From: an uncultured Bacteroidales bacterium
GTDB taxonomy: Bacteria; Bacteroidota; Bacteroidia; Bacteroidales; P3
Assembly: GCA_900318665.1 (NCBI GenBank)
Contig: ONLQ01000002.1
Coordinates: 94,719 to 158,718, forward strand
Length of the DNA stretch: 64,000 nucleotides
Direction of reading: 5' to 3'
Shown: positions 25,060 to 35,296 of the stretch, in pieces
Numbering within the stretch: position 1 is the stretch's first letter
Layout: every line of letters begins with the position of its first letter
The notes under the pieces: model-generated
Seen by the model: only the letters and a program-made list of their open reading frames with translations
Databases searched by the model: none
What the model was told of the DNA's origin: nothing
Made by a program: the position numbers and the translations under genes

Positions 25060-28000
25060 TTATCGTTTAATGAGTTTCAGCGGTTCTGCCTGTTTTTGTT
25101 TGTCGGGAACAGCAATATACACGCCGGTGGCAATGTTGAGACGGTTGATATATTCCTGTACCTGCTGTTCGCTCTGGGCATCTTTAATCTCGCCAATGAG
25201 GCGGCCTATAGTAGAGTAGATACGCACATCGGCGGGATATATTGTCTTGGAAGATTTCTCGGAGAAATCAAGCAGAACGGGCTCGCGCGGTGTACCGTGG
25301 TGGTCGTTGGCTCTGTAGGAGAACATTGGACGTGTGGTTGCTACATGAGCATCGTTCTGTTCCAGACGGAACGTTACCTGTGCCGCCTTGTCGCTGCTGA
25401 CGGTGATGAAGAAGAGAGTCTTGCCATCCACCACCTGCGGACGTGCCACGCCTGCCAGTTCCTGACCGACGTAGGCCAGCACACGGGTGTTTGCGGGGTC
25501 GAGGTTCTCTATGGCATCCTTTACCTCGTCGGGCTGCGATGCCGAGGTGTCCAGCGCGGCAATGAGGGTCATGTTGCTAGCGGCGTTGGGGTTGTGGAAC
25601 TCCACACAATCGTTATCGCAGTCCTCGGTTGCTGAGCCTTTTTTGGTGAACTTGGAATGGGTATGGTTGTAGAAATGCAATGGGACAGTGCCTCTGCCCA
25701 GACGAACCATGAGGTAGCCCTGTCCTGGACGTATGGCGGTAAGGTTGCCGACCCAATCCCTCTCTTCAGAGAAATAGGCGAACTGGTCGTGACTTTTCAG
25801 CAGGTCGCCAGGCGTAGCGTTTTCATAGTAGTCGGACATAGCATAGGAAATGTTTGTTGTCTCGTTCATCAGGCAGGGGAATTCATTCCATGCTCCGTTG
25901 CCTCGTAGGTTGATGTAGCGCAGTGAATCGTCTAGTACCTTAGCGGTAACTCCTATGGTGTTGCCGGCTCCACAATAGACCATATAGACATGGCGAGTGT
26001 CGAAAGTTTTCAGTTTGCCGGAGAATGCTTCCTGATGTTCGGAGAAAGAGGAGAATATGCTTGAATTTGGGCTCTTGATCAGGTCGCCATCATTCCATGG
26101 ATCGGTAGCATATATCGAACTGTTGATGTCGACGTTGTCCAAGAGGAGGTTGAAGGATATCCAATTCCAACCTGGTGTGAGATCAATCTGCTGAGTCTCA
26201 CTGCCACTGGTGGAGAGAATCATAGGATTGTTGGTGCTGCAGCCTATCATGCTGCCATCAACATAAACCAGGCCATTGGTGTTGGTCGTGAGTTGCAGCA
26301 CCTTGCCGGTAGAGGCACGCCAGAGTTTGAATGTGAGAGGTCTGCCCATCATCTCGGCGTTGCCATAGATAGTGATGTACACCTCGGAGCGTCCAGTAGT
26401 GTTGTCGAAAGAGACATTGGCCAAGCCAACACATTCGTTGCGGTAGAATGCGGCCACACGGTCGTTTGGGTCGGTATCGTATTCGTCGCCAATCTTCACT
26501 CTTCCGCATACCGACATACTGCTGGGATATTTGTTTCTGTCAATCTCATCCCATGGGCAGACGGCTTTGACTGTGTATTCGACAATGAGCGGGTCGCTCA
26601 GGCCGTCTTCGTCGGTCAGGTAGATAACGTCGGAATAGACACCCACCGGCAGGTCGGGGCTGAAGTAGAGACGCACTGTGGCGAAAGCCGTAGGATTGAC
26701 GGAGCCATACTCTACGTCGGCGGACAGCCATTCGGGTATAGATTCGAGGGTGTACTGGTGGCGTTTGCCGCTGTGGTTGGTGAAAGTAACATCTATATAG
26801 CCATCTTTGTTTGTAAAGATGTTATTATTATTGGTGCTAACAATGGCTTGGCGGTAGTCCCATTTGAGGGCGTTGTGGTCCACATAGGCCGTCCACATTA
26901 CGGGCGACTGCATGGGGTTGCCGTTCAGGTCTTCCACGTCGCGCACCGTCACGTAGATGCTTTGCTTGTTGATTTCGCGATCCTGCATTTTGAGGTTGAT
27001 GAGGAGTTCGTCGCCGTTGAACGACCAGTCGAAATTCAACTTGGTAAGATGGCCATAGTTACGCACAGGGGCGTAGATCTGCTTGTCGGTGTAGGGAGCA
27101 AAGTCGGTGATGCCTGTAATGAGCGGTATCACTTTGTTGATTACCGTGCCGTTGGAGAGGCGGAACTCGCGTTGGTCGTTGGGCGAGAAAACGAGTTCCA
27201 TGATGCCGTTGCTGTTCTTGCGTTGCTCCTCGAAAGGCAGATAGGCCATCAAGCCCATTTCGTCGCCTGCAGGGGTGATGTTGTAATATTGTTCCAAGAT
27301 GCTTTTTGGGAGAGCCTGTTCGAAAATGATGAACTCGTCGAGGTTGCCCTCAAAGCCGTTGCCGCCAAGATACATATCGCCACTCAAGGCCGACAGCGAG
27401 GTGGCAGCATAGGACTGTTTCAGACTGCCATCGAGGTAGATGGAAACGGTGTTGTATGTACGGTTGATGACTAACACAAAGTGGTGCCAATCATTGGCGG
27501 TGACGTCGCATATCTCACGAGTGTTGGCGGTTTGCACACCGTGGCGCACTTCGTGGGTTGTTCCGTCGTTGGTAATCATCAGTTTGCCGTTCTCGATGAA
27601 GATGCGTGTGCCAACCTCGTAGGGAATATCGACGATGGAGTCGGTGACGGTGTCGTGTGTGAATGTTAGATGTTTCACCTTGGTGTCATAACCTGCGGAG
27701 TAGATGGTGCCTTGGTTGGTCTTGTTGCGGAACCACAGCATCATGGTTTCGTCCTGAGCGGCATTGCGCGACATAAGGTTGCCGTTGAGAGCCACGCGTT
27801 GCGTGTTGTCGAGTTTCAGCGAAACGCCTTTGGGCAGAGTCCAACTGATGCCATTGGTGTATAGTGTGGCACTTTTGGCGTAGTCGGTGATGTCGACACC
27901 ACGTCCCTCGTTCATACGGTAGTAGGCCACCAGTTCCTTTTCGTAGCCCGTCAGGTATTTCATGTTCGTTGCGCTAATCTCGGCCATGGTCAGGGCCTTG

Positions 28001-31000
28001 GTCCATATACGGGCCTCTAGCATATTGCCACGCAATCCTTTGCCAAACACCAGTTCGGCCTTGGAGGTGTAAGCAAAGTCGTTGGGCAGGGCCGATGCCA
28101 GTGTGTCGGTGAAGTCCTGTGTGCCGGCATAGAAATGCGCAGTGTTCGTCATAACGTTGTAGGTCATGATGACGCGTGTGAAGGCGGTCATGGGCTCGGC
28201 AAGCGTTTTCGAATAGAGGGTGATGCTGTCGCCAAATTTGGCATAGAGACGATTGTCGGCGGTCTTGCCGAAAGAGAAGGCGCTGTTCTCTGTGCCGTGG
28301 CAGAAGAATACGGCGTCCTCGTTGGGCGATGCGGGTTTGACAATCAGGTCGATAGAGAATGAACGGTTGGAGAGGTTGCGTTGCACCTGGCTGGCGGCAT
28401 AGGATTCGTTGCTGCCGTCGAAGCCCAGAGAGGTGTTGCTGGTGATGCCGGTCTCGTTGGTGAAGCCCATCAGTTGGAAGTTGTTGTCTTCGTCCAGATA
28501 GTTACCTGCAATGGACTCGTTGAAACGCAGTTTAAGGTTTTCGCCCACGCTGAGGATGGCATTGGCGGGTTCGGGCTCGCCGAAAACGCGAGGCGGACGG
28601 GTGTCCTTGGTGCCACTGATGACGGTGGAGGACTTGGTGATGAAGCCGTTGCCGTGGCGGCAGAACGAGACGGCACGCAGGTCGTATTTCTGTTCTATGG
28701 GGTCGCGCTCGCCGTAGAAGCGGATATTTTCGATGCGTCCGCCGGTAATCATGGCCTTGGTGCCGCTGGCGGCATTGTAGAGCGAGTCGTCGGCATAGAA
28801 CGAGCAGAGGTTCACATAGGCCTCGTCGCTCTGGGTGGAGAGTTTGTACTGCAGTTCAATGTGGTCGAAGCCGGTGTAGTTGATGTCGAAGCCATCGATG
28901 CTGACGGGCAGATAGTAGCCCATAGAGTCTTTGGGCGACAGGGTGTTGAGAATCCAGTTGCTGTGGGGCGTGACGATGTTGACGGGGCAACTCACGGGCA
29001 TGTAGTGGACGGAGAAGCAAGCCTTGTTGTAGATGTCGCGTGGGGTACAATCGGAGGCTAAAACGAGACAGATGTTGTCGTAGTCGTAGCCTGCACCTGC
29101 ATGCACCTCTACGGTCTTGTTGACGATGTTGGAGCGGTAGAAGGATATTTTGCGGCTGTCGGCCAGCGGCATACCGTCAACAAACACTTTTGCGCCGTTG
29201 GGGTTGCTGGCATGGTCGAGTTTCAGTACAAGTTCAATGGCGTCGTTAAGGTCGCTTGCAGCCCAGCCGTTGTTGGCCTCTATCTCGTTCCATAGCGAGA
29301 TATTGAAATAGGCGCTCTGGTCTTTGCCAATGTTGTTGACCTCGTGGCGGTCGAGAACAATCTGCGGGTTCTCGATCTTCATGGTGCCATAGTTCATGGG
29401 GGTGCCAGAATTGTAGAACGTCGACGAGTCGGGGCCTTCCCACGGGCAGCGGGTGGCACCGCCCATCACACGATAGATTAAAGAGCCGAAGAGGTAACTG
29501 TTGGCACGGTCAGCGTCAAAATCTGAAGCCGTTTGTCGAGTTTCTTGTGCGCTGGTGTTGAAGGTGTCCACACGGGCTTTATAGACGTTGATGTTCAGAT
29601 GCTCGTAGTCGTCGAGGTTAAGCACATAGCCAATGGTCTTGGAGGTGTCCTCGGTGAGTCCGTTTTGGGGTATCAGGTTAGAACCGAAGTCAAGGATGGC
29701 TTCGTAGTCGAAATCAAACTTGGAGGAGCCTGCCTCGATACGGATGTAACTTTCGGGGTTGTCGGAGCCGCCATAGGTGCTTGAGGTTTTAAGCATGTGT
29801 TTAAAGAGTTGGTCGGCCACGTTGGGATTCCAGAGGCGGTAGATTTCTTTAGCACCAGCAATGGCGAAACCATCGGCGCCGTCGCTCAGAGGGCCGGGCT
29901 GCTTGCTCACAAATGGATAGCCTACATAACTGCTGTGGAAATTGTGGTAGTTGTAGGACTCTTCGTAGGCTTGCTCTACGCCGCCGCTGATAGAGATGGT
30001 TTTGACCGGGGTGTCGTTGTAGGCGCTAATTTTCTCTTCCTCGTTGGTGCCCAGGGCTTTGAACCATTGGTCGATGGTCTTGTTGGCCGCTGCCACCTTG
30101 TCGATGACGGGGGCGGTGTAGCCTTCGGGAGTGATGGCGTAGTAGTAGCCCCATTCGCCAAAATTCTCGTCGTCGGGCGCAACGCTGCTCCAGAACACAT
30201 ATTTGCCCGTGCGGTCGGCCACGGCCTGTGCGTCTTCGCGAGAGCCTGTGAGCAACAGGCTGTTGCGATATTGCAATGCGTCGGGAATGATGGTGTTGAT
30301 GATGTGCTGCTGGGTGTAGGCGAAGGAGGAAACGATGGTGTTGCTCAGCACGTTGTCCTCGGTGCGCATCAGATACCACGGCTTGCCGTTGGTGTCGCGA
30401 GCCTCGTTTACCACAAGCACTGTGCCGCTCTCTATCTGGCCGCGGAGCAGTTCGTAACTGGCCGAGTCAACGATGCGGAAGGCGTCGGCCTTATCGACAT
30501 ACATACCAGAGGTGGTACCAATATAGACGTCGGCATCGGCACCAGTGTGACGCACGTCGCTGCTGGTCTGTATGCGCTCGGTGGTCTTGAACTCGTATTC
30601 GTATTCTGATTCGCCGTGGAACTGAACGTAAATGGGGAGTACTAAGTCTTTGGTTTGCTGCATCACGTCAAGCACGCCACCTGTGGCGCCGCCGCCGGTG
30701 CCGGTCCATGTACCGATGAAATACTTGGTGTTGTTACCAATCTTGAAGGTCAGTTTGACACCAAACTGGTAGTTATAGGTGGTGTGCATTTTCTGCTTGT
30801 AGGTGGTGCCTTTTTTGAGGTAGGCGTAGGAGTGGGCTCCTGGGGGGTCGCGCAGAACATCGAGCACGTTGACGGAGGTACTCACTGTGTCGAGGGCTCC
30901 GGTCAGGAAGTCGCGTGAGCGCACCCTGGCGCCTAGCACATAGCCGCGGATGGAGGTGGCGCTAACGTAGTTGTTCTGATGCTCAACAGAGAAGTCGAGC

Positions 31001-34000
31001 GAGTGCAGGGCGTTGTCGCCCGTTTGCAGATAGGTTACATGGTCTATGAGCGCTGTGACGGTGGCAGAGCCATTCTCATCGAGAGGGAAACTCTCCATCG
31101 TTGTGGTTTCGCGCATGCCGTTGTGCATTTTGAGGGTGCCGTTCTTGATGTAAACCACATCGGGGTCGGACATGCGCTCGTTGTTGTAATAGTAGTCCTC
31201 GTGGGCTGTGATGTTGAAGGTATATTCGCCGGCAAAGAAGACGGGGGCGCCAAACAGATATTTATATTCGCCGTATTGGTCCAGTGTGGCCAGCGGCACG
31301 CTGACGTCGTTGCCCACTAGCGATTTAGACATCCAAGTCTGTTCGCCATAGTAAGGCATTTCGAGGCCGTATTTCAGTTGCTTGATGGTTACCTCTATCG
31401 GGGTGCGATAGGTGATGTTGAAATGGTTGTTGTAGGTGATATATTTGTCGTCGAGGCGCACGGTATCGACGTTGCGAGCGGAAGCCGACATATCGACCAC
31501 CTCGCTGGTGCCGTAGCCTGTGAAGAGGGTGGCATAGCCTGTGGCGTTTGCCTGCGTTACCTTGTATTTGACGGGGTAGAGGTCGGCGCAGTATTCGCCC
31601 GTTTGCGGGTCAGGCTCTATAACGATGCGTTTGTGCTGATAGTGTACCTTGGTGGTGCCAACGGTGTCGGTGGTGCCGTTGCTGTTATAGACCACGTGGG
31701 GAACGGTGAATTCCAGAGTGTCCTTGAGGAGGTCTTCTGGCACACGCACTATGTAGGAGGTGTTGTCGCCTTCAAGTTCGAGCACCATCATAATGCGGTC
31801 GCCAAGGTTGTTGCGCGACAGGCCGAATCCGAGTGGTAGGCTGGCTTGGTCCAATCCGCCGGTGATGCGGCCAGCTAGGCGCACTTTGGTGATGTCCCAC
31901 AGGCGCACGCCATCGAGCGGGCTGGAAAGTGTCAGCAGGGTGTCGCCATCGATGCGCACATAGCCGTCGCCCTCGAAGGTGTGGCCTTCTTTGACAGCAC
32001 GCAGGGTGAAAGCGCTGTTGCGAGGCACGAAGATGGAGAAGTTGCCCGACACGTCGGTGTTGACCACGCCGCCTGCCATGTGGACGGGAACGCCGTTGAG
32101 CAGGAGGTTGGCATCGCGCACGGGAATGGAGGAATTCTTATACAGCACGCGGCCCGAGAAACGTACAGCCGAGATATTGTCGAAGGAAATGTCTGAGACC
32201 TCGCAGTTGTTTTTGGTGAGGCGCACTGTGGCGGAGCCGGAGGAGGTGTTGTTGAAGCGGAACTCTGCCGTCTGCGACGTGGGTGTAACAACGTATTCGG
32301 TGCCAGTGCCGTAGAGGATGCTGTCGAAGAAGTAGGCGCCGTTGGCATCGGTGGTGAGGGTTGCGATGGTCGTACTGCCGGAGGTGAGCGACACGGCGAC
32401 GTTGGCGCAGCCGGTGCCGTCCTCGTAGCGGACGCGGCCGGCGATGCTGCCGTAGGGCGAGCGCCAGCCTGTGGTGGTGGCTGTCTCATTGGTGGTGACG
32501 CCGTTGCAGGTGTAGGTCACGGTAATGCGGTACAGGTAGTGCTCGTTGGGTTCGGCATCGGTGTGCCAGTAACTTTCTTGCAATCCGGATTGTAGCAGTG
32601 TGTATTCGGAACCGTCTTGACGCTCGAGAATGTAGTTGTCGATGTCGCCTTCGGTGGGGACCCAACTGAGCAGGACACCGCGTTTCTCGGTGCCTTGAGT
32701 GGCGTGGAAGGAGCCGATGGATGCTGCCGAGTTCCTATAGAGGTCGGGGCCGTTGATGGGCACGGGGAGCAGGCTGGCGGAGTCGGCCAGGCGCAGGTCG
32801 CATCTGCTCTGGTCGATGCGGACATAGTATTTGTAATGTGTGCAGACGGCTGAAGCCACATCGGTCATGTGTGCATACCAGTTGCCGTCGGCGCCGCGTC
32901 GTATGCTGTCGGCAGGGATGGGGAACTCGCGTCGCTCGCCATTCTCGACCAACTCGCGTATAAGTATCAGGCGTGCGGTGTGGTCCCACATGCTCTTTCC
33001 TATTTCTGTATTAACGAAATTATCAATCTCGCTATACATCTTATCTATAATTGTATCCCTCACTTCATCGAAACGCCTGCTTACTTCCGGGTATTCGACT
33101 GCTACAAGGTCTGTAATTAGTTCGTAGAATCCCGCCATGCGTTGTGAGCGGAGAGTTAGATAAGCGTCGTGGTTGATGATGTATTCTCGTTCTTTGGGGT
33201 AATAACTACACTCATAGTCGTCCGAGGCCCGTATTATTATTTTGGAGCCTGTGCGAACAGATATGCGTTCGGTATCGTTTAGACGGGTCGTGACTTGCGT
33301 TCCATCGGGCTTGATATAGGTATAGAGGTTGTCGATATTGTAGGCTGAATGTGATCTAATAGTAATTATTGAATAAGCTTTTCCTTCTGGAGACACACGA
33401 AGTGAGGCGGTGGGAGTTGCTTGAAGGGTGAACTGGCTTTTGTCCGGTATAATTTGTGCTGTGGTTTTGTTTTCTAACTTGATGTTGAAGTGGACTGTGC
33501 GATTGGAAGCAAAGTCGTTGTCAAGTGAGTAGTCTTGCTGTGTTGCGGCCAAAGGTGCCAGGTAGTTGTGCTTGTTCATTGCGTAGGAACTAGCGTAGTT
33601 GTGTGTCCATCCGTAGGCGGCGGCAGTGATGCGTCGCACGCGGTAGTAGATTGGGACACTCGGTGCCAGGAGACTGTTGCAGTAGAGTACCAAGTCGTAC
33701 TTGTATAATGGATTGCCTTGTTCATCTTTCAATACGTAATCATCCCAGGACTTTTTAACATAGCCATCAATCGTGTCCATCTGCTGGTCAAGATTTCCAG
33801 TCCAGGTGTCGCGGCTGTTGTCGGTAAAGATGTAGATGCCGGAGGTGTCGCCATAAGGCACTAGGCCAATGGTTTTGGCATCGCTGTAGTCGCTTCTGAA
33901 AGCGCGTTGCACTTCGAAATAGTCGGTAGTGGCGATGTCGCGTTCCGAAGGATAATTGACGTGCCATCGCAGGATATTGTTGCCGGTGTATGTGCCGGTG

Positions 34001-34920
34001 CTATCCATTTCCTCGCTGACGCTGAAATCTCGTATTTGGTGGTAGGCTGGAATCTGTATTGTCTGTGAGCGCAGGATGACTCTGTCGGCATCGGTGCGGT
34101 CCACGTTGAAATCGACGTAGAAGTTGTTGTTCACTCTGTCGGAGGTTGGCACATAGATGATGCCGGAGCGGTCGCTAATTGTGATTTGGTCGTTTGGATT
34201 GATGGAGGTCTTGTACCAATGGGGGGCCTGATGGGTGACGAAAGAGACACCTGCCAGACCTGGGGCCATATCTGTTGATGCAGCGTTGAGGTAGGGGTCG
34301 AACAATTGTGGTGTCTGCAGATTGCGCGAGCCGTTGAATGGGCCGTTGAAATGAAAGTCGAAAGTGTAGGCCTGATTGCCTGTATAACAGCGGTAGATGT
34401 CGCCAGCGAGGTTGATGGTGAACGACATGTCTTCCGTGAGTGTTGCCGGAGGGTACCAGTCGCATTCCAGAATGGTGGCCCAGGGACAGTCGTCGTCTTC
34501 AATCTGCTTGACATTCAGGAATGTCTTGCCGCTTTCTTCGGTCAGCACGCGGCGTGAACCATCGTACATGGAGGTGATGACTAGCGTACCCATGCCTGGA
34601 AGTACTTTCACTTCGACGGTGCCGCATTTGTTGTCTTTGTTTTCATTCTCTCCATAACGCTCGGAGTTGTATTCGAATATCTTAATCTTGCTGCCTGTGC
34701 CGTTAATCTGATAGCAGGCGTAGGCGTTGTTGGCATAATAGTCGTAGGCTTTGCCATAGGCCCACACTGGAATCTTGAAATGTATGGCGTCAGCGCTGGC
34801 CGTATAGACCGAGAAGTGTTTTTCCTTCTCCAAATAGTCGTTGGCGCGCGCCTGCAGGCCAACAAAGGTTAGGATTAGCAGTGCAAGCACTGCGCAAAAC
34901 CGATGTAAAATGTTTGACAT
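25060..34920 (-). CDS. Giant secreted LamG-domain protein, probable T9SS cargo
   Basis: At 3286 residues it is the largest gene here. It starts with a signal peptide (core AVLALLILTFVGLQARA). A long N-terminal region of beta-rich and fibronectin-like segments is followed by a carboxypeptidase-regulatory-like domain near 821-880 (SIAGRVRYEDGTGCANVAV) and further such segments. Two LamG/concanavalin-like domains lie near 2170-2320 and 2375-2545 (WHHFVLVINRTYNTVSIYLDG). A domain shared with the lipoprotein next door is at about 2795-2900. The final 60 residues (VRIYSTIGRLIGEIKDA, GVYIAVPDKQKQAEPLKLIKR in part) look like a type A T9SS sorting domain. The likely role is a surface adhesin or glycan-binding protein. 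Partners unknown. Confidence 0.87.
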   Translation of the reverse strand: MSNILHRFCAVLALLILTFVGLQARANDYLEKEKHFSVYTASADAIHFKIPVWAYGKAYDYYANNAYACYQINGTGSKIKIFEYNSERYGENENKDNKCGTVEVKVLPGMGTLVITSMYDGSRRVLTEESGKTFLNVKQIEDDDCPWATILECDWYPPATLTEDMSFTINLAGDIYRCYTGNQAYTFDFHFNGPFNGSRNLQTPQLFDPYLNAASTDMAPGLAGVSFVTHQAPHWYKTSINPNDQITISDRSGIIYVPTSDRVNNNFYVDFNVDRTDADRVILRSQTIQIPAYHQIRDFSVSEEMDSTGTYTGNNILRWHVNYPSERDIATTDYFEVQRAFRSDYSDAKTIGLVPYGDTSGIYIFTDNSRDTWTGNLDQQMDTIDGYVKKSWDDYVLKDEQGNPLYKYDLVLYCNSLLAPSVPIYYRVRRITAAAYGWTHNYASSYAMNKHNYLAPLAATQQDYSLDNDFASNRTVHFNIKLENKTTAQIIPDKSQFTLQATPTASLRVSPEGKAYSIITIRSHSAYNIDNLYTYIKPDGTQVTTRLNDTERISVRTGSKIIIRASDDYECSYYPKEREYIINHDAYLTLRSQRMAGFYELITDLVAVEYPEVSRRFDEVRDTIIDKMYSEIDNFVNTEIGKSMWDHTARLILIRELVENGERREFPIPADSIRRGADGNWYAHMTDVASAVCTHYKYYVRIDQSRCDLRLADSASLLPVPINGPDLYRNSAASIGSFHATQGTEKRGVLLSWVPTEGDIDNYILERQDGSEYTLLQSGLQESYWHTDAEPNEHYLYRITVTYTCNGVTTNETATTTGWRSPYGSIAGRVRYEDGTGCANVAVSLTSGSTTIATLTTDANGAYFFDSILYGTGTEYVVTPTSQTAEFRFNNTSSGSATVRLTKNNCEVSDISFDNISAVRFSGRVLYKNSSIPVRDANLLLNGVPVHMAGGVVNTDVSGNFSIFVPRNSAFTLRAVKEGHTFEGDGYVRIDGDTLLTLSSPLDGVRLWDITKVRLAGRITGGLDQASLPLGFGLSRNNLGDRIMMVLELEGDNTSYIVRVPEDLLKDTLEFTVPHVVYNSNGTTDTVGTTKVHYQHKRIVIEPDPQTGEYCADLYPVKYKVTQANATGYATLFTGYGTSEVVDMSASARNVDTVRLDDKYITYNNHFNITYRTPIEVTIKQLKYGLEMPYYGEQTWMSKSLVGNDVSVPLATLDQYGEYKYLFGAPVFFAGEYTFNITAHEDYYYNNERMSDPDVVYIKNGTLKMHNGMRETTTMESFPLDENGSATVTALIDHVTYLQTGDNALHSLDFSVEHQNNYVSATSIRGYVLGARVRSRDFLTGALDTVSTSVNVLDVLRDPPGAHSYAYLKKGTTYKQKMHTTYNYQFGVKLTFKIGNNTKYFIGTWTGTGGGATGGVLDVMQQTKDLVLPIYVQFHGESEYEYEFKTTERIQTSSDVRHTGADADVYIGTTSGMYVDKADAFRIVDSASYELLRGQIESGTVLVVNEARDTNGKPWYLMRTEDNVLSNTIVSSFAYTQQHIINTIIPDALQYRNSLLLTGSREDAQAVADRTGKYVFWSSVAPDDENFGEWGYYYAITPEGYTAPVIDKVAAANKTIDQWFKALGTNEEEKISAYNDTPVKTISISGGVEQAYEESYNYHNFHSSYVGYPFVSKQPGPLSDGADGFAIAGAKEIYRLWNPNVADQLFKHMLKTSSTYGGSDNPESYIRIEAGSSKFDFDYEAILDFGSNLIPQNGLTEDTSKTIGYVLNLDDYEHLNINVYKARVDTFNTSAQETRQTASDFDADRANSYLFGSLIYRVMGGATRCPWEGPDSSTFYNSGTPMNYGTMKIENPQIVLDRHEVNNIGKDQSAYFNISLWNEIEANNGWAASDLNDAIELVLKLDHASNPNGAKVFVDGMPLADSRKISFYRSNIVNKTVEVHAGAGYDYDNICLVLASDCTPRDIYNKACFSVHYMPVSCPVNIVTPHSNWILNTLSPKDSMGYYLPVSIDGFDINYTGFDHIELQYKLSTQSDEAYVNLCSFYADDSLYNAASGTKAMITGGRIENIRFYGERDPIEQKYDLRAVSFCRHGNGFITKSSTVISGTKDTRPPRVFGEPEPANAILSVGENLKLRFNESIAGNYLDEDNNFQLMGFTNETGITSNTSLGFDGSNESYAASQVQRNLSNRSFSIDLIVKPASPNEDAVFFCHGTENSAFSFGKTADNRLYAKFGDSITLYSKTLAEPMTAFTRVIMTYNVMTNTAHFYAGTQDFTDTLASALPNDFAYTSKAELVFGKGLRGNMLEARIWTKALTMAEISATNMKYLTGYEKELVAYYRMNEGRGVDITDYAKSATLYTNGISWTLPKGVSLKLDNTQRVALNGNLMSRNAAQDETMMLWFRNKTNQGTIYSAGYDTKVKHLTFTHDTVTDSIVDIPYEVGTRIFIENGKLMITNDGTTHEVRHGVQTANTREICDVTANDWHHFVLVINRTYNTVSIYLDGSLKQSYAATSLSALSGDMYLGGNGFEGNLDEFIIFEQALPKSILEQYYNITPAGDEMGLMAYLPFEEQRKNSNGIMELVFSPNDQREFRLSNGTVINKVIPLITGITDFAPYTDKQIYAPVRNYGHLTKLNFDWSFNGDELLINLKMQDREINKQSIYVTVRDVEDLNGNPMQSPVMWTAYVDHNALKWDYRQAIVSTNNNNIFTNKDGYIDVTFTNHSGKRHQYTLESIPEWLSADVEYGSVNPTAFATVRLYFSPDLPVGVYSDVIYLTDEDGLSDPLIVEYTVKAVCPWDEIDRNKYPSSMSVCGRVKIGDEYDTDPNDRVAAFYRNECVGLANVSFDNTTGRSEVYITIYGNAEMMGRPLTFKLWRASTGKVLQLTTNTNGLVYVDGSMIGCSTNNPMILSTSGSETQQIDLTPGWNWISFNLLLDNVDINSSIYATDPWNDGDLIKSPNSSIFSSFSEHQEAFSGKLKTFDTRHVYMVYCGAGNTIGVTAKVLDDSLRYINLRGNGAWNEFPCLMNETTNISYAMSDYYENATPGDLLKSHDQFAYFSEERDWVGNLTAIRPGQGYLMVRLGRGTVPLHFYNHTHSKFTKKGSATEDCDNDCVEFHNPNAASNMTLIAALDTSASQPDEVKDAIENLDPANTRVLAYVGQELAGVARPQVVDGKTLFFITVSSDKAAQVTFRLEQNDAHVATTRPMFSYRANDHHGTPREPVLLDFSEKSSKTIYPADVRIYSTIGRLIGEIKDAQSEQQVQEYINRLNIATGVYIAVPDKQKQAEPLKLIKR

Positions 34921-35296
34921 GATGTAAAATTATTATTGGATATATAGAATGTGATTTTTTTATGGGATAATTTAATCAGATGATATCTAATTGAATGTGA
35001 TGACTGTTTGTTATGGATTTTTTATGATTATATGTTCTCTGATGGGATATGAATTACAGGTGTATGTGATTGATTATGAATATAGTATGTGATTGCAGGC
35101 GGTGATGATACGCCTACAATCACATACAAATATACAAATAATCAGCAAATTATCATTTTTATAGGGAAAATTTGTTGGAGGGAAAAAGGGCCATAGAATG
35201 TGCTTATTGCTTGCTGAATTGGCAATTAGCCAATAGCAATGCACGAATAATGCAAAATGTGTGTAATTTTGTAGAGCGTTTATATTTGGACGTAGA
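34921..35296. other. Divergent intergenic region with two promoters and a strong inverted repeat
   Basis: No gene is visible. Minus-strand TATATTTG (35127-35134) is a -7 box for the giant gene, with a leader of about 200 bases. Plus-strand TAATTTTG (35264-35271) is a -7 box for the TSUP exporter. Next to the first lies a 17-base inverted repeat (35085-35101 with 35111-35127). Several ATGTGAT repeats are scattered through 34948-35098. Confidence 0.5.
35085..35127. repeat. 17-base inverted repeat touching the giant-gene promoter
   Basis: GTATGTGATTGCAGGCG and CGCCTACAATCACATAC pair over 17 positions with one G-U, around a nine-base loop. One end meets the -7 box at 35127. It could be an operator or a 5' hairpin of the mRNA. 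Confidence 0.7.
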
